Positions 7,035 through 17,372 of a stretch of DNA of 37,888 nucleotides are shown here, in pieces. Position numbers and translations under genes: made by a program. The notes below the pieces were generated by a model. That model saw only the letters and a list, made by a program, of their open reading frames with translations, did not search any database and was not told where the DNA came from. How positions within the stretch are numbered: the first letter of the stretch is position 1; each line of letters opens with the position of its first letter. Source of the DNA: Roseateles sp. (lineage in GTDB: Bacteria; Pseudomonadota; Gammaproteobacteria; Burkholderiales; Burkholderiaceae_C); the NCBI GenBank assembly GCA_016790285.1, contig JAEUPJ010000071.1, positions 1 through 37,888 on the forward strand, written 5' to 3'.

Positions 7035-9212
7035 ATGCCCACCACCCACCGCACGTCCCTCCACCGCCTGCAAGTCGATGCCGACCTCGCGCGCTTCATC
7101 GACACCGAAGTGCTGCCGGGCACGGGCGTGGCGCCGGACGCCTTCTGGGCCGGCTTCAGCCGCATCGCCCACGACCTGGCGCCCATGAACCGCGCGCTGC
7201 TCGCCGAGCGCGACCGCCTGCAGTCCGAGCTCGATGCCTGGCACGAGGCCCACCCCGGCCCCATCGCCGACATGCCCGCCTACCGCGAGTTCCTGACCCG
7301 CATCGGCTACCTCGTCGAGCCGCCCGCGCAGGTGCAGGCCACCACCGCCAACGTCGACGCCGAGCTGGCCGTGCAGGCCGGCCCGCAGCTCGTCGTGCCC
7401 ATCCTGAACGCCCGCTACGCGCTCAACGCCGCCAACGCGCGCTGGGGCTCGCTGTACGACGCCCTCTACGGCACCGACGCCATCCCCGAGACCGACGGCG
7501 CCACGCGTGATGGCGCCTACAACCCCGTGCGCGGCGCCAAGGTCATCGCCTACGCCCGCCAGGTGCTCGACCAGGCCGCGCCACTGGCCAGCGGCTCGCA
7601 CGCCGACTCGACCGGCTACCGCGTCGAGGGCGGCCAGCTCGTCGTGACGCTGGCCTCCGGCGCCACCACCGGCTTGCAGCACCCTGCCGCCTTCGCCGGC
7701 TTCCAGGGCTCGCCGGAAGCACCCAGCAGCGTGCTGCTGGTGCATCACGGCCTGCACCTGGACATCCGCATCGACCGCAGCACGCCCATCGGCAAGACCG
7801 ACCCCGCGGGCGTGGCCGACGTGGTGCTGGAGGCGGCCCTCTCCACCATCCTCGACCTGGAAGACTCCGTCGCGGCGGTGGATGCCCAGGACAAGTTGCT
7901 GGCCTACCGCAACTGGCTCGGCATCCAGCAGGGCACGCTGACGGAGGAAGTCGCCAAGGGCGGCAAGACCTTCACGCGCCGCCTGAACGCCGACCGCACC
8001 TACACCGCCCCGAATGGCGGCACGGTCACGCTGCACGGCCGCTCGCTCATGTTCGTGCGCAACGTCGGCCACCTGATGACCAACCCGGCCATCCTGCTGG
8101 ACGACGGCAGCGAGATCCCCGAGGGCATCATGGACGCGGTCGTCACGACGACGATTGCCATGCACGACCTCCAGCGCCGCGGGAACAGCCGCACCGGCTC
8201 GGTCTACATCGTCAAGCCCAAGATGCACGGCCCGGCAGAGGTGGCCTTCGCGTCCGAACTCTTCAGCCGCGTGGAGCAGCTGCTCGGCCTGCCCGACAGC
8301 ACCGTCAAGCTCGGCATCATGGACGAGGAGCGCCGCACCTCGGTGAACCTCAAGGCCTGCATCGCCGCGGCCGCCAGCCGCGTGGCTTTCATCAACACCG
8401 GCTTCCTGGACCGCACCGGCGACGAGATGCACACCGCCATGCGCGCCGGCCCGATGCTGCGCAAGGGCGACATGAAGACGTCCAGCTGGATCCAGGCCTA
8501 CGAGCGCAGCAACGTGCTCACCGGCCTGGCCTGCGGGCTGCGGGGCCGTGCCCAGATCGGCAAGGGCATGTGGGCCATGCCCGACCTGATGGCCGAGATG
8601 CTCAAGCAGAAGATCGGCCACCCCAAGGCCGGCGCCAACACCGCCTGGGTGCCCTCGCCCACCGCAGCGACCCTGCATGCGCTGCACTACCACCAGGTCA
8701 GCGTGGCCGCCGTGCAGCAGGAGCTCGAGAAGGTCGACCTCGCCGCCGAACGCGAAGGCATCCTGAACGCGCTGCTGACCATTCCCGTCGCGCCGCAGGC
8801 CGACTGGACGCCCGAGCAGCGCCAGCAGGAGCTGGACAACAACGTGCAGGGCATCCTTGGCTACGTGGTGCGCTGGATCGACCAGGGCGTCGGCTGCTCC
8901 AAGGTGCCCGACATCAACGGCGTGGGCCTGATGGAAGACCGCGCCACGCTGCGCATCAGCAGCCAGCACATCGCGAACTGGCTGCGCCACGGCGTGGTCA
9001 GCGCCGAGCAGGTGCGCGAGACCTTCACGCGCATGGCCCAGGTCGTGGACGGCCAGAACGCGGGCGATCCGGCCTACCAGTCGCTGGCCGCTCACCCGAC
9101 CGGTGCCGCCATGCAGGCCGCGCTGGACCTGGTGTTCAAGGGCGAGGCCCAGCCGAGCGGCTACACCGAGCCGCTGCTGCACGCCTGGCGGCTGAAGGTG
9201 AAGGCCGGCTGA
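7035..9212 (+). CDS. glcB: Malate synthase G
   Basis: This 725-residue protein has the length of the G isoform. It condenses glyoxylate with acetyl-CoA to malate in the cytoplasm, completing the glyoxylate bypass or glycolate utilisation. Signature stretches are [12 protein letters not shown] near 277-288, [13 protein letters not shown] (catalytic Arg), GCSKVPDI (the reactive Cys) and [19 protein letters not shown], whose MEDR Asp is the expected catalytic base. The ATG at 7035 follows GGAG at good spacing, and the protein begins at the usual family start. No isocitrate lyase or glycolate oxidase gene is in the window. The LysR gene upstream is divergent and may regulate it. Confidence 0.96.
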   Translation: MPTTHRTSLHRLQVDADLARFIDTEVLPGTGVAPDAFWAGFSRIAHDLAPMNRALLAERDRLQSELDAWHEAHPGPIADMPAYREFLTRIGYLVEPPAQVQATTANVDAELAVQAGPQLVVPILNARYALNAANARWGSLYDALYGTDAIPETDGATRDGAYNPVRGAKVIAYARQVLDQAAPLASGSHADSTGYRVEGGQLVVTLASGATTGLQHPAAFAGFQGSPEAPSSVLLVHHGLHLDIRIDRSTPIGKTDPAGVADVVLEAALSTILDLEDSVAAVDAQDKLLAYRNWLGIQQGTLTEEVAKGGKTFTRRLNADRTYTAPNGGTVTLHGRSLMFVRNVGHLMTNPAILLDDGSEIPEGIMDAVVTTTIAMHDLQRRGNSRTGSVYIVKPKMHGPAEVAFASELFSRVEQLLGLPDSTVKLGIMDEERRTSVNLKACIAAAASRVAFINTGFLDRTGDEMHTAMRAGPMLRKGDMKTSSWIQAYERSNVLTGLACGLRGRAQIGKGMWAMPDLMAEMLKQKIGHPKAGANTAWVPSPTAATLHALHYHQVSVAAVQQELEKVDLAAEREGILNALLTIPVAPQADWTPEQRQQELDNNVQGILGYVVRWIDQGVGCSKVPDINGVGLMEDRATLRISSQHIANWLRHGVVSAEQVRETFTRMAQVVDGQNAGDPAYQSLAAHPTGAAMQAALDLVFKGEAQPSGYTEPLLHAWRLKVKAG

Positions 9213-9726
9213 GCCCGGGCCAACCCTCGGTTCAGGAAACAGGGCTCCCTGCGCGTCAATCCGCGCAGTTGCCGCGGCCCGCCAGTTCGGGCTCGTAGGC
9301 GGGGCCTGCCCCCGGCGTGGGCGTCCGTACCCGCCCAGCTTGCAGGGCGGATCCTCCGCATTGCCGCTCTCGCCACCGCGCGCCGGCCAGCGCCGCCTGT
9401 GGCTCTGGCGGCTTTGGCTTGAGCTCGCCTTATCGACCGCGTCAATGTTGCTGTCTTGTAAAGCGTTGGGGGCGGACAACGATTCTCCGGGCATTAGACA
9501 AACCACCTAGTGGGCTGCAATTCCTGTTAGTAATCAATAACTTGCAGAAACCTGTCGAAACCGTCGGCACGCACATAGGGGCAGCCCCTCCCCGGAAGAA
9601 ATGAGGTCTTGACCAATACTTTTGGCACCCCCTAGCCCGACTGATCGTCGGCAGTGGTTCCCACATCGTCCGACGCGTGCCCTACCGGGCCACATCGGTT
9701 TTCTTTTCCCTTTAGGTGGAGTGCAT
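9213..9726. other. 514-bp gene-free leader between glcB and the Oar-like receptor
   Basis: No convincing gene is present. The first half is GC-rich with modest hairpins: TGGGCG/CGCCCA at 9318-9337 and GCCGCC/GGCGGC at 9392-9412, the latter followed by TTT and a weak glcB terminator candidate. From about 9440 the sequence becomes markedly more A+T-rich (TTGTAAAG, TTAGTAATCAATAACTTG), as expected of a promoter and long 5' leader. TTGACC at 9611-9616 might be a -35 box, but no good -10 follows. AGGTGG precedes the ATG at 9727. Confidence 0.5.
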
Positions 9727-12700
9727 ATGAAGGCTCGGTATAGGACTGCGACGAGGGCACGGTCCCTTGTGGCGATTGCGGCGGGCATGTGCCTGGCTGG
9801 CGTCGTGATGGCACAGAGCACGACGGGTAGCGTCTACGGCACGGTTCCTGCCGGCACCGTCATCACCATCACGAGCAACACGGGTATCTCCCGGACGCTG
9901 ACGGCTGGTTCCGACGGCCGCTACAACGCTGCAGCGTTGCCTGCCGGCGAGTACACGATTGAGGCCAAGGGCCTGGGCACCCGCACCGTGACGGTGACGG
10001 TCGGTGGTGGTACCGATGTGTCCTTCGTGAACCAGTTGGAGACGGTCACGGTCACGGGCGGTCGCATCCTCTCCATCGACGCGAGCCAGACCGACACCCG
10101 CACGGTGTTCACGGCCGACACGCTGTCCAAGATTGCCGTTGGCCGCAGCGTCAACCAAGTGGCCCTGCTGGCCCCGGGCGTCATCAACAGCAACAGCTAC
10201 AACGTCCCCAGCGCAACCTCCAGCAACAACAATCCCCTCGGGCGCGCCTCGTCGCTGAACATCGGCAGCTTCGGCGGCTCGGCGGCCTCTGAGAACGCGT
10301 ACTACATCAACGGCTTCCCCGTTACCAACCCGCTGACCAACATCGGCGCCACCACGCTGGCGTTCGACTCCATCGGCCAGGTTCAGGCGGTGACCGGCGG
10401 CTACGGCGCCGAGTACGGCCGCTCGACCGGCGGCGTGCTCAGCCTGATCACCAAGCGTGGCACGAACGACTGGAAGAGCGGCGTTTACGCCATCTGGAGC
10501 CCGAAGTCGCTCCGCGCCGACCCGCACGACATCAAGTACCCGGACACGGGCAAGTGGAGCGAGGCCAACCACTACAACACGACCGCCGGCAACAACCCGA
10601 CGAACTGGACCGACGGCACGCTGTACCAGCGCCGCGCCCAGAACACGATCGACGGCTTCAGCTATGGCGCGTATGTGGGCGGCCCGATCATCAAGGATCG
10701 CCTGTTCTTCTATGCCAACGTCGAGCAGAACCGCAACGAGGTCAACGAAGTCCGCCAGACCCGCATCGCTTCGCTGACCGCGTCGAATGCGGCGCAGGCC
10801 TGGAAGGAAAGCACCAACACGTACCCGCGTGGCACGTTCAAGGCCGACTGGAACATTACGGACAATCACCTGCTTGAGTACACGCATGTGATGGACAACG
10901 CCAAGGAAAAGTACAACTACTACGGCTACGACTACAAGACCCTGACGCACAACAGCACCGACTTCAACGGCCAGCACGTTCTGTCTGACAAGTCCAAGCT
11001 GAACGTCCTCAAGTACACCGGCAACTTCACTGACAACCTGACGCTGTCCGCCATGGTGGGTCAGCAGAAGGTGGACCACCTGCCCGACCCGCTGAACGGC
11101 TACGACGCGTCGAAGAACTACGTCACGATCTCGCCGACGACCGTGCCGGCTGCCTATGCCAGCATCTCGAACCCGCAGCCCTACCAGACGGTCACGGACC
11201 CGAGCACGGACAAGACCAAGGGCTACCGCCTGGACCTGACCTACATCCTCGGCAAGCACGAGATCCGCGTCGGTCTGGACAACTTCAAGGCTGACTCGTC
11301 CATCGGTAGCCGCAACAGCGGCCCGAACGCCTTCCGCTGGATCTACGGCCAGCTGAGCACACCGACGGAAGCCATCGACGCCAGCCACGGCATTGGCTCG
11401 CCGGCATCTGGCGGCGGCTTCGGCACCCAGGGCTACTACGTCGACCAGTACTTCCTGTCCAGCGGCGGCCTGGTGAGCACCGAACAAAAGGCGCAGTACA
11501 TCGAAGACCGTTGGCAGATCACCGACCGCGTGCTGCTGTCCCTGGGCTTCCGCAACGACAGCTTCATCAACTACAACGGCGACCACAAGCCCTACGTCGA
11601 GCAGAAGAACAACAAGGCACCGCGCCTTGGCTTCGCCTGGGACGTGAACGGCAACAACACCCTGAAGGTGTTCGGTAACGCTGGCCGCTACTTCCTGGCA
11701 CTGCCCAACAACGTGGCCATCCGCGGCGCCAACGCGTCGTTGAACTCCGACAAGTACTACACCTACACCAGCATCGCAGCCGACGGCACGCCCCAAGGGC
11801 TCGTGCAGATCACGCCGGCCGCCGGCGCGTCGGGCCTGTGCCCCTCGGGCACCGTGGGTGCCGGCAGCACGTCGTCCAACGTGGAATGCGGCAACGCGCC
11901 TGACCCGGCCACCGTGGCCATCGTCGGCCTGAAGCCGCACTACCAGGATGAGTTCATCATCGGCATGGAGCAGGCGCTCTCCAAGCAGTGGAACTGGGGT
12001 GCCAAGGTGACGTTCCGTGACCTGAAGAACGCGATCGACGACACCTGCCCGTCGGAGTGCCGCATCTTCAACCCGGGCCTGGACGCCACGTTCAAGATCC
12101 CCAATGGCGACGGGACCTACACGTTCGAGAACTACACCGCGGCTGATCTGGGCTTCCCCAAGCTCAAGCGTCGCTATGTGGCCCTGGACCTGTTCACGGA
12201 ATACCAGGACGCCCGCTTCTACGGCAAGATCGCCTACACGTGGTCGCGCAACTATGGCAACGCTGAAGGCCAGTTGAACTCCTCCGTCGACACCGGCGGC
12301 GGCGGCCAGGCTGACGTCAACGTCACGTCCGACTGGGACCTGCCGGAGATCATGGAAGGCGCCAACGGCCCGCTGCCCAACAACCGCAAGCACCAGTTCA
12401 AGCTGTTCGGCTCCTACAAGGTGTCCGACGAGTGGCGTGTCGGCGGCTCGGCCATCATCCAGAGCGGCCGTCCGCGCAACTGCTCGAGCTACTACCCGTA
12501 CGCGAAGGCTGGCCTGTACAACAGCGGCATCTACTATCACTACTGCGGTGTTCCGGGCGCTCAAACGGCCGTCAACAACCCCAACGTGAAGCCTAACGAC
12601 GGCTACGTGTTCTCGCCGCGCGGTTCCTTCGGTGTCGCCCCCTGGACGAAGACCTTCAACGTGAACGTGATGTACACGCCGACCTGGGCCAAGGGCCTGA

Positions 12701-12861
12701 CGCTGTCGGGCGACGTGCTGAACGTGTTCAACACCCAGACGGTCACGAACTACTACGAGGCTTCGACCAACTCGCGCAGCACCATCAATCCGCGTTGGCA
12801 GCAAGAGCTGTACTACACGGACCCGCGCACCGTGCGCCTGACCGCCCGCTACGACTTCTGA
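9727..12861 (+). CDS. Oar-like TonB-dependent outer-membrane receptor
   Basis: This is a 1044-residue protein. A signal peptide (cleavage near VMA|QS, residue 29) is followed by a carboxypeptidase-regulatory-like beta-sandwich (about 30-95; TGSVYGTVPAG, GRYNAAALPAGEYTI). Next come a VTVTGGR segment and a plug domain (about 110-245; YYINGFPVTNP, AEYGRSTGGVLSLITKRG). The remainder is a long outer-membrane barrel ending in RLTARYDF with the terminal aromatic residue. This is the architecture of Oar-like proteins, TonB-type receptors or adhesion and secretion-linked porins. I chose ATG 9727 because AGGTGG lies just before it and a signal peptide follows directly; an upstream in-frame extension lacks one. 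The substrate is unknown. A strong terminator follows. Confidence 0.85.
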   Translation: MKARYRTATRARSLVAIAAGMCLAGVVMAQSTTGSVYGTVPAGTVITITSNTGISRTLTAGSDGRYNAAALPAGEYTIEAKGLGTRTVTVTVGGGTDVSFVNQLETVTVTGGRILSIDASQTDTRTVFTADTLSKIAVGRSVNQVALLAPGVINSNSYNVPSATSSNNNPLGRASSLNIGSFGGSAASENAYYINGFPVTNPLTNIGATTLAFDSIGQVQAVTGGYGAEYGRSTGGVLSLITKRGTNDWKSGVYAIWSPKSLRADPHDIKYPDTGKWSEANHYNTTAGNNPTNWTDGTLYQRRAQNTIDGFSYGAYVGGPIIKDRLFFYANVEQNRNEVNEVRQTRIASLTASNAAQAWKESTNTYPRGTFKADWNITDNHLLEYTHVMDNAKEKYNYYGYDYKTLTHNSTDFNGQHVLSDKSKLNVLKYTGNFTDNLTLSAMVGQQKVDHLPDPLNGYDASKNYVTISPTTVPAAYASISNPQPYQTVTDPSTDKTKGYRLDLTYILGKHEIRVGLDNFKADSSIGSRNSGPNAFRWIYGQLSTPTEAIDASHGIGSPASGGGFGTQGYYVDQYFLSSGGLVSTEQKAQYIEDRWQITDRVLLSLGFRNDSFINYNGDHKPYVEQKNNKAPRLGFAWDVNGNNTLKVFGNAGRYFLALPNNVAIRGANASLNSDKYYTYTSIAADGTPQGLVQITPAAGASGLCPSGTVGAGSTSSNVECGNAPDPATVAIVGLKPHYQDEFIIGMEQALSKQWNWGAKVTFRDLKNAIDDTCPSECRIFNPGLDATFKIPNGDGTYTFENYTAADLGFPKLKRRYVALDLFTEYQDARFYGKIAYTWSRNYGNAEGQLNSSVDTGGGGQADVNVTSDWDLPEIMEGANGPLPNNRKHQFKLFGSYKVSDEWRVGGSAIIQSGRPRNCSSYYPYAKAGLYNSGIYYHYCGVPGAQTAVNNPNVKPNDGYVFSPRGSFGVAPWTKTFNVNVMYTPTWAKGLTLSGDVLNVFNTQTVTNYYEASTNSRSTINPRWQQELYYTDPRTVRLTARYDF

Positions 12862-12933
12862 TGACCCGCCCCGCCCGCGCCGCTCGATGTTGATGCGGCG
12901 AGGGAGGGGGAGTCTGCGTGAAGTGAACCCGGA

Positions 12934-12969
12934 CACCCCGGCAACTCAGGTTGCCGGGGTGCTTTTTTT
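12934..12969 (+). terminator. Intrinsic terminator after the Oar-like receptor
   Basis: CACCCCGGCAAC (12934-12945) and GTTGCCGGGGTG (12950-12961) form a perfect 12-bp stem with a TCAG loop, followed by C and seven Ts (12963-12969). It lies 73 bp after the receptor stop and isolates it from the next receptor gene. Confidence 0.92.
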
Positions 12970-13272
12970 GCACGACGAGGAAGTGCGATCGAGGCCCCGG
13001 CGGCCCACCCACGGCAGCCCACATGGATATTCGTTGGGATGGCGCAACAGTCAGCTTGCAGCAAAGCTCCCTGCTCGCGACGCCACCAACGGGGGATCCC
13101 TTAAACGCGGCGCCAAAAGCCGCCTCAGGTGCACCTCAATTGGGAGGAACCCGGGGCATTCGCCAGATACCTTCCTTCACACTTGCGCGCTCGTTTCATC
13201 GTGCATCTGGTATTTCGGTCACAAGCCGCTATTCGTCTCAGCTCGGCACGTCCATCCCCAAGGAGTCACTGA
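12970..13272 (+). other. Leader/promoter region of the second TonB receptor
   Basis: About 300 bp with no gene. It contains the GGCGCC-rich stretch near 13110 and a less GC-rich tail (GTATTTCGGTCACAAGCCGC), but I could not assign -35/-10 boxes with confidence. I looked for a cobalamin-type riboswitch because the next gene is a TonB receptor and saw no recognisable box. AAGGAG at 13260-13265 is a good ribosome-binding site for the ATG at 13273. Confidence 0.45.
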
Positions 13273-15990
13273 ATGTTCAAACGCCATGCCATCAGCGCCG
13301 CCGCGCTGACTTGCCTCAGCATCACCACGCTGCCGGCATTCGCCCAGCAAACGCTGGAGCGCGTGGAAATCACCGGTTCGGCTATCCGTCGTTCGATCAA
13401 CGACGAAGGCGCTCTCCCCATCACCGTCGTCAAGGTTGACGATCTGCGGCAGCAGGGCGTGTCGAGCGTTGAAGGCATCCTGGAGCTGCTGTCGGCCAGC
13501 CAGTCCAGCTCGCCCAGCACGAACTCCATCGGCTCCGGCACCGGTGGCGCCGCCTACGCCAACCTGCGCGCCCTGGGCAGCAACAAGACCCTGGTGCTGC
13601 TGAACGGCCGTCGCATGACGTCGTTCGCTTTCGACGCGAACGCCGTTGACCTGAACTCCATCCCCTTCGCCGTGATCGAGCGTGTGGAAGTGCTGCGTGA
13701 CGGCGCCTCCGCCGTTTATGGCACCGACGCCATCGGCGGCGTGATCAACTTCATCACGAAGTCGAACTTCCGCGGCGGCCAGTTGGTGGGCGAAGTGACG
13801 AAGCCCCGCAAGGACGGCGGTGACAAGGAAGGCGTCTCGGTCATCTTCGGCCTTGGCGACCTGGAAAAGGACAAGGTCAACTTCTGGGCCTCGTTTGACA
13901 GCCGCCGTCAACAGCGCGTGCGCGCGCTGGACCGTGAATTTGCCAGGACCGGCATCATCCCCAGCCGCGGCGTGAACGGCAACTCCGGCACGACATTCCC
14001 GGGCAACTTCACCGGCAGCTTCATCGTCCCGGTGTCCAAGGACTTCCCGACCGGCCGCGAAACCCGCGCCTACAACACCACCGCCCCGAACTGCGCACCG
14101 CCGCTGTCGCTGGTGAACCCGTCGAACCAGAAGGCGTGCGTGTTCGACTTCAGCTCGACCATCGACATCATCCCGGATACCAAGCAGAACACCGTCGCGG
14201 GTCGCATGGCGTTGAAGATCGCCGACGACCATGTGCTGACGTTTGAAGGCCTGGCCACCGAGAACCGCAACACCTCCCGCGTCGCACCGGACCCGGTCAG
14301 CGGCATCACGATCAATCCGGGCAACCCGGCCTACCCCACTGGCGTCCCTGATCTGGACACCACCAAGCCGATCAACGTCGGCTGGCGCATGGTTCCGGCC
14401 GGTCCGCGGACCAACGAATCCAACTCGACGGCCAAGCGCGCCGTGGTCGACCTGAGCGGCGTTGTGGCCAATTGGGACTACCGCGTTGGCGCCATGCTGT
14501 CGCGCAGCACCGGCAACGATGCGGCCGCGGACGGCTATGTCAGCGCGCCTTTCGTGCGCCAGCAAGTCGCCGCCGGCAACTTGAATCCCTTCCGCGACGC
14601 AACTGCGGCTGAGCTGGCTGTCATTCAGCAAGCCAAGCGCCGGGGTGTGTTCGGCTATGCCGCGGGCGAGACCAAGGGCGTTGACGTGCGCGCCAGCCGC
14701 GACCTGTTCGCGCTGCCGGGCGGCAATGCAGCCCTCGCCCTGGCTGCTGAGTTCCGCAAGGAGAACTACCGCTTCGACACCAACGACGACGTCGTCACCA
14801 GCATCCCTTCCGCCGGCCGCTCCGTCAACCACAAGGGTGGAGACCGCGATGTGAAGGCCTACGGCGCCGAGCTGCTGCTGCCGGTCTGGAAGAACGTCGA
14901 AGTGCAACTGGCCCTGCGCACGGACGACTACTCCGACGCGGGCAAGAGCACCAACCCCAAGATTGGCATCCGCTTCCAGCCCATCAAGGAAGTCGTGCTG
15001 CGCGGCTCCTACAACACCGGCTTCCGCGCGCCTGGCCTGGATGACCTCTACGCTCCGCAGACGGTCACCTTCTCCGCTGGCGCCAAGAACGACCCGCTGC
15101 TGTGCGACGCCAACGGCAAGGCGATTGGCTCGCTGGGCGGCGTACAAAGCCGGGACTGCGGCCTGCAGCCCCAGGTCCAGCAGGGCGGCAACGTCAACCT
15201 GAAGCCGGAAAAGTCGAAGACCTTCACCATCGGCACCGCCATCGAGCCGATCAAGGGCCTGACCTTCTCCATCGACTACTGGAACATCAAGCTGCGCGAC
15301 CAGATCAACGTCCTGCCCCTGGACACGATCATCGCCAACTCCTCGCGCTACGCCGCCAACTTCGTTCGCTGCAACACGCTTCCCATCGCCGTTCAGAACA
15401 CCTTGAACCGTTGCGCCGGCCTTGACAACAACAGCCCCGCGATCGGCTACATCGTCCAGGTCAACGACAACATCGGGAAGATCCACACCAACGGCTTCGA
15501 CCTCACGGCTGGCTACAGCATGAAGCTCGCCGGCTTCGGCTCGCTGGCGCTGGCGTACGACGGCACGTACGTCCGCAGCTACAAGTACCAGACCAACCCG
15601 AGCGACCCGTTCAAGGAAAACGTCGGCATCTACAGCGACGGCAGCCCCGTCTTCAAGTGGAAGCACAACCTGAGCGCGGCCTGGGCCATGGACAACCTGA
15701 GCGCCCGCGTGAGCATGCGTCACCAGAGCGGCTACGTTGACCAGAATGATCCTTCGACGGTCGTCGGCGGTCCCTCGTTCTATGGCAATGTCGAGTCGTA
15801 CTCGCTGGTCGACCTGTCGGCAAGCTACAAGTTCAACAAGATGACCTCGCTGACCGTTGGCGTGAAGAATCTGTTCGACAAGGAGCCACCGTTCTCCAAC
15901 CAGTCCAACCGCTCGCAGCGTGGCTATGACCCGCGCTACACCGATCCTCTGGGTCGTGCACTGTTCGTGCGTGCTGCCTACGGCTTCTAA
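13273..15990 (+). CDS. TonB-dependent receptor
   Basis: This 905-residue outer-membrane receptor has a signal peptide (MFKRHAISAAALTCLSITTL, cleavage near AFA|QQ, residue 25). A TonB-box-like segment (QTLERVEITGSAIRR) comes next. The plug domain (about 40-160) contains NLRALGSNKTLVLLNGRRM and the highly conserved RVEVLRDGASAVYGTDAIGG ... INFITK. A 22-strand barrel follows, with NLKPEKSKTFTIG in the late barrel and a C-terminal AAYGF ending in Phe. The LNGRR and GASAVYG forms are typical of large receptors of proteobacteria that take up carbohydrates, peptides or other nutrients. The ligand cannot be told from sequence alone. It is transcribed alone, with AAGGAG upstream and its own terminator downstream. 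Confidence 0.93.
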   Translation: MFKRHAISAAALTCLSITTLPAFAQQTLERVEITGSAIRRSINDEGALPITVVKVDDLRQQGVSSVEGILELLSASQSSSPSTNSIGSGTGGAAYANLRALGSNKTLVLLNGRRMTSFAFDANAVDLNSIPFAVIERVEVLRDGASAVYGTDAIGGVINFITKSNFRGGQLVGEVTKPRKDGGDKEGVSVIFGLGDLEKDKVNFWASFDSRRQQRVRALDREFARTGIIPSRGVNGNSGTTFPGNFTGSFIVPVSKDFPTGRETRAYNTTAPNCAPPLSLVNPSNQKACVFDFSSTIDIIPDTKQNTVAGRMALKIADDHVLTFEGLATENRNTSRVAPDPVSGITINPGNPAYPTGVPDLDTTKPINVGWRMVPAGPRTNESNSTAKRAVVDLSGVVANWDYRVGAMLSRSTGNDAAADGYVSAPFVRQQVAAGNLNPFRDATAAELAVIQQAKRRGVFGYAAGETKGVDVRASRDLFALPGGNAALALAAEFRKENYRFDTNDDVVTSIPSAGRSVNHKGGDRDVKAYGAELLLPVWKNVEVQLALRTDDYSDAGKSTNPKIGIRFQPIKEVVLRGSYNTGFRAPGLDDLYAPQTVTFSAGAKNDPLLCDANGKAIGSLGGVQSRDCGLQPQVQQGGNVNLKPEKSKTFTIGTAIEPIKGLTFSIDYWNIKLRDQINVLPLDTIIANSSRYAANFVRCNTLPIAVQNTLNRCAGLDNNSPAIGYIVQVNDNIGKIHTNGFDLTAGYSMKLAGFGSLALAYDGTYVRSYKYQTNPSDPFKENVGIYSDGSPVFKWKHNLSAAWAMDNLSARVSMRHQSGYVDQNDPSTVVGGPSFYGNVESYSLVDLSASYKFNKMTSLTVGVKNLFDKEPPFSNQSNRSQRGYDPRYTDPLGRALFVRAAYGF

Positions 15991-16010
15991 GCCCTCGGTC
16001 CGCACCCGAC

Positions 16011-16036
16011 AAGGCCCGCTTCGGCGGGCCTTTTTT
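16011..16036 (+). terminator. Intrinsic terminator after the TonB receptor
   Basis: AAGGCCCGC (16011-16019) pairs with GCGGGCCTT (16024-16032) around the stable tetraloop TTCG, followed by a run of Ts to 16036. It lies 20 bp after the receptor stop codon. Confidence 0.92.
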
Positions 16037-16095
16037 CATGGGCGCGCAGCCTGATCGACAATCCGCGACCCTGACGCACCGCCCTGACTCCCTCG

Positions 16096-17289
16096 ATGCT
16101 TGCTGAAGTCCTCATCATCGGCGCCGGCCCCGCCGGCAGTGCTTGCGCGCGCGTGCTGGCCCGGCAGGGCCTGGACGTGCTGCTCGTCGACCAGCACCCC
16201 GCCGGCCGCGACAAGACCTGTGGCGACGGCCTCATCCCCGATGCCCACCAGGCCCTGGCGCGCCTGGGCCTGCTCGACGAGGTGATGCGCCGCGCCCAGC
16301 CCGTGACGCACGTGGGCTGCATCGGCCCGCGCGGCGGGCGGATCGACGTGCCAGGCTCGCTGGCCGTGCTGCCGCGCCGCGAGCTGGACGCGCTGCTGCT
16401 GCGCGCCGCGCAGGACGCCGGCGCCCGCTTCGAGCAGGCCCGGTTCGAGGCGCCGCTGGAGGCCGACGGCCGCGTCGTCGGCGCCCGGCTCAAGCAGGGT
16501 GACGCGTTCGTCGACGTGCGCGCCCCCTGGGTGGTGCTGGCCACCGGCGCCGTGCCCAAGGCCCTCACGGCTGCCGGCATGTGCGAGCGCCACACCCCCA
16601 GCGGCGTGGCACTGCGGGGTTATGTCAAGGCGCCGCAGATGGTCGGCAAGATCAAGGCGCTCGAGGTGGTGTGGGACAAGTCCGTGCGGCCGGGCTACGG
16701 CTGGATCTTCCCGGCGCCCGATGGCCACTTCAACATCGGCGTGGGCGTGACCGACAGCCACCGCAGCCTCGGCGGCAAGGGCCAGAAGAAGGACGTGAAC
16801 CTGCGCGCCATCTTCGACGCCTTCGTGGCCAAGTACCCGCCCGCGGCGGAGCTGATGCGCGTGGGTGAGCTCGTCGGCGAACTCAAGGGCGCGCCGCTGC
16901 GCTGCACGCTGAGCGGCGCCAAGTGGAGCCGCCCCGGCCTCATCGTCACCGGCGAGGCCGCCGGCAGCACCTACTCCTTCACCGGCGAGGGCATCGGCAA
17001 GGCCATGGAGACGGGCATGCTGGCGGCCGACGCCATCCTCGCGCACCGCACCGACGACGCCGCCGCGCGCGCCCAGTACGAGGCCGCGCTCACCGCGCTC
17101 AAACCCAAGTTCGACCTCTACGAACGCGCCAACCGCGTGAACGCCCACCCCTGGCTGGCCGACCTGCTCATCTGGCGGGCCCAGAAGAGCCCGCGCCTGC
17201 TCAAGCGCATGAGCGGCGTGCTCAACGAGACGAGCAACCCGGGCAACCTGGTGAGCCTGAAGGGCATCTCCCGGCTGTTTTTCGAGTAG
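16096..17289 (+). CDS. Geranylgeranyl reductase family FAD-dependent oxidoreductase
   Basis: This 397-residue flavoprotein opens with an FAD-binding Rossmann motif IIGAGPAGSACARVLARQG (residues 7-25). KTCGDGLIP near 41-49, typical of the geranylgeranyl reductase family, comes next, then a VVLATGA strand near 150, YGWIFPAPDGHFNIGVGV near 201-218, and GEAAGSTYSFTGEGIGKAMETG near 285-306, the GD-type FAD contact. The family reduces prenyl or other unsaturated chains, or acts as halogenase/hydroxylase-like monooxygenases; the substrate here is unknown. Start ATG 16096 puts the Rossmann motif at the usual distance. It is convergent with the thiolase operon, separated by 83 bp holding nested inverted repeats. 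Confidence 0.82.
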   Translation: MLAEVLIIGAGPAGSACARVLARQGLDVLLVDQHPAGRDKTCGDGLIPDAHQALARLGLLDEVMRRAQPVTHVGCIGPRGGRIDVPGSLAVLPRRELDALLLRAAQDAGARFEQARFEAPLEADGRVVGARLKQGDAFVDVRAPWVVLATGAVPKALTAAGMCERHTPSGVALRGYVKAPQMVGKIKALEVVWDKSVRPGYGWIFPAPDGHFNIGVGVTDSHRSLGGKGQKKDVNLRAIFDAFVAKYPPAAELMRVGELVGELKGAPLRCTLSGAKWSRPGLIVTGEAAGSTYSFTGEGIGKAMETGMLAADAILAHRTDDAAARAQYEAALTALKPKFDLYERANRVNAHPWLADLLIWRAQKSPRLLKRMSGVLNETSNPGNLVSLKGISRLFFE

Positions 17290-17295
17290 GGGGAG

Positions 17296-17356
17296 CACAG
17301 CGACCAAGACTCGGAGGCACAGAGGAACCTGCGCGCTCTGTGTCTCTGTGGCTGTG
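17296..17356. terminator. Nested inverted repeats between convergent genes
   Basis: An outer pair CACAGC (17296-17301) / GCTGTG (17351-17356) encloses an inner pair CACAGAG (17318-17324) / CTCTGTG (17336-17342). There is no T-run, but the position in an 83-bp convergent spacer suggests transcript ends for both sides. The CACAGAG-type wording also resembles dispersed intergenic repeats. Confidence 0.35.
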
Positions 17357-17372
17357 TCGATTCAGTCGTCGT

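Noticed and set aside
9620-9645. Possible sigma-54 promoter (TGGCAC ... GC) before the Oar-like receptor
   Set aside because: The GG-to-GC spacing is 9, not the required 10, and the -12 half is poor.
9712-12936. Very long open frame antisense to the Oar-like receptor
   Set aside because: Val/Ala/Arg-rich shadow frame typical of high-GC DNA; the plus strand has signal peptide, plug and barrel motifs.
12970-13272. Riboswitch upstream of the TonB receptor
   Set aside because: No recognisable cobalamin-type or other conserved box was found in the leader.
13219-16005. Long open frame antisense to the TonB receptor
   Set aside because: Same shadow effect; the sense strand has clear TonB receptor motifs and a terminator.
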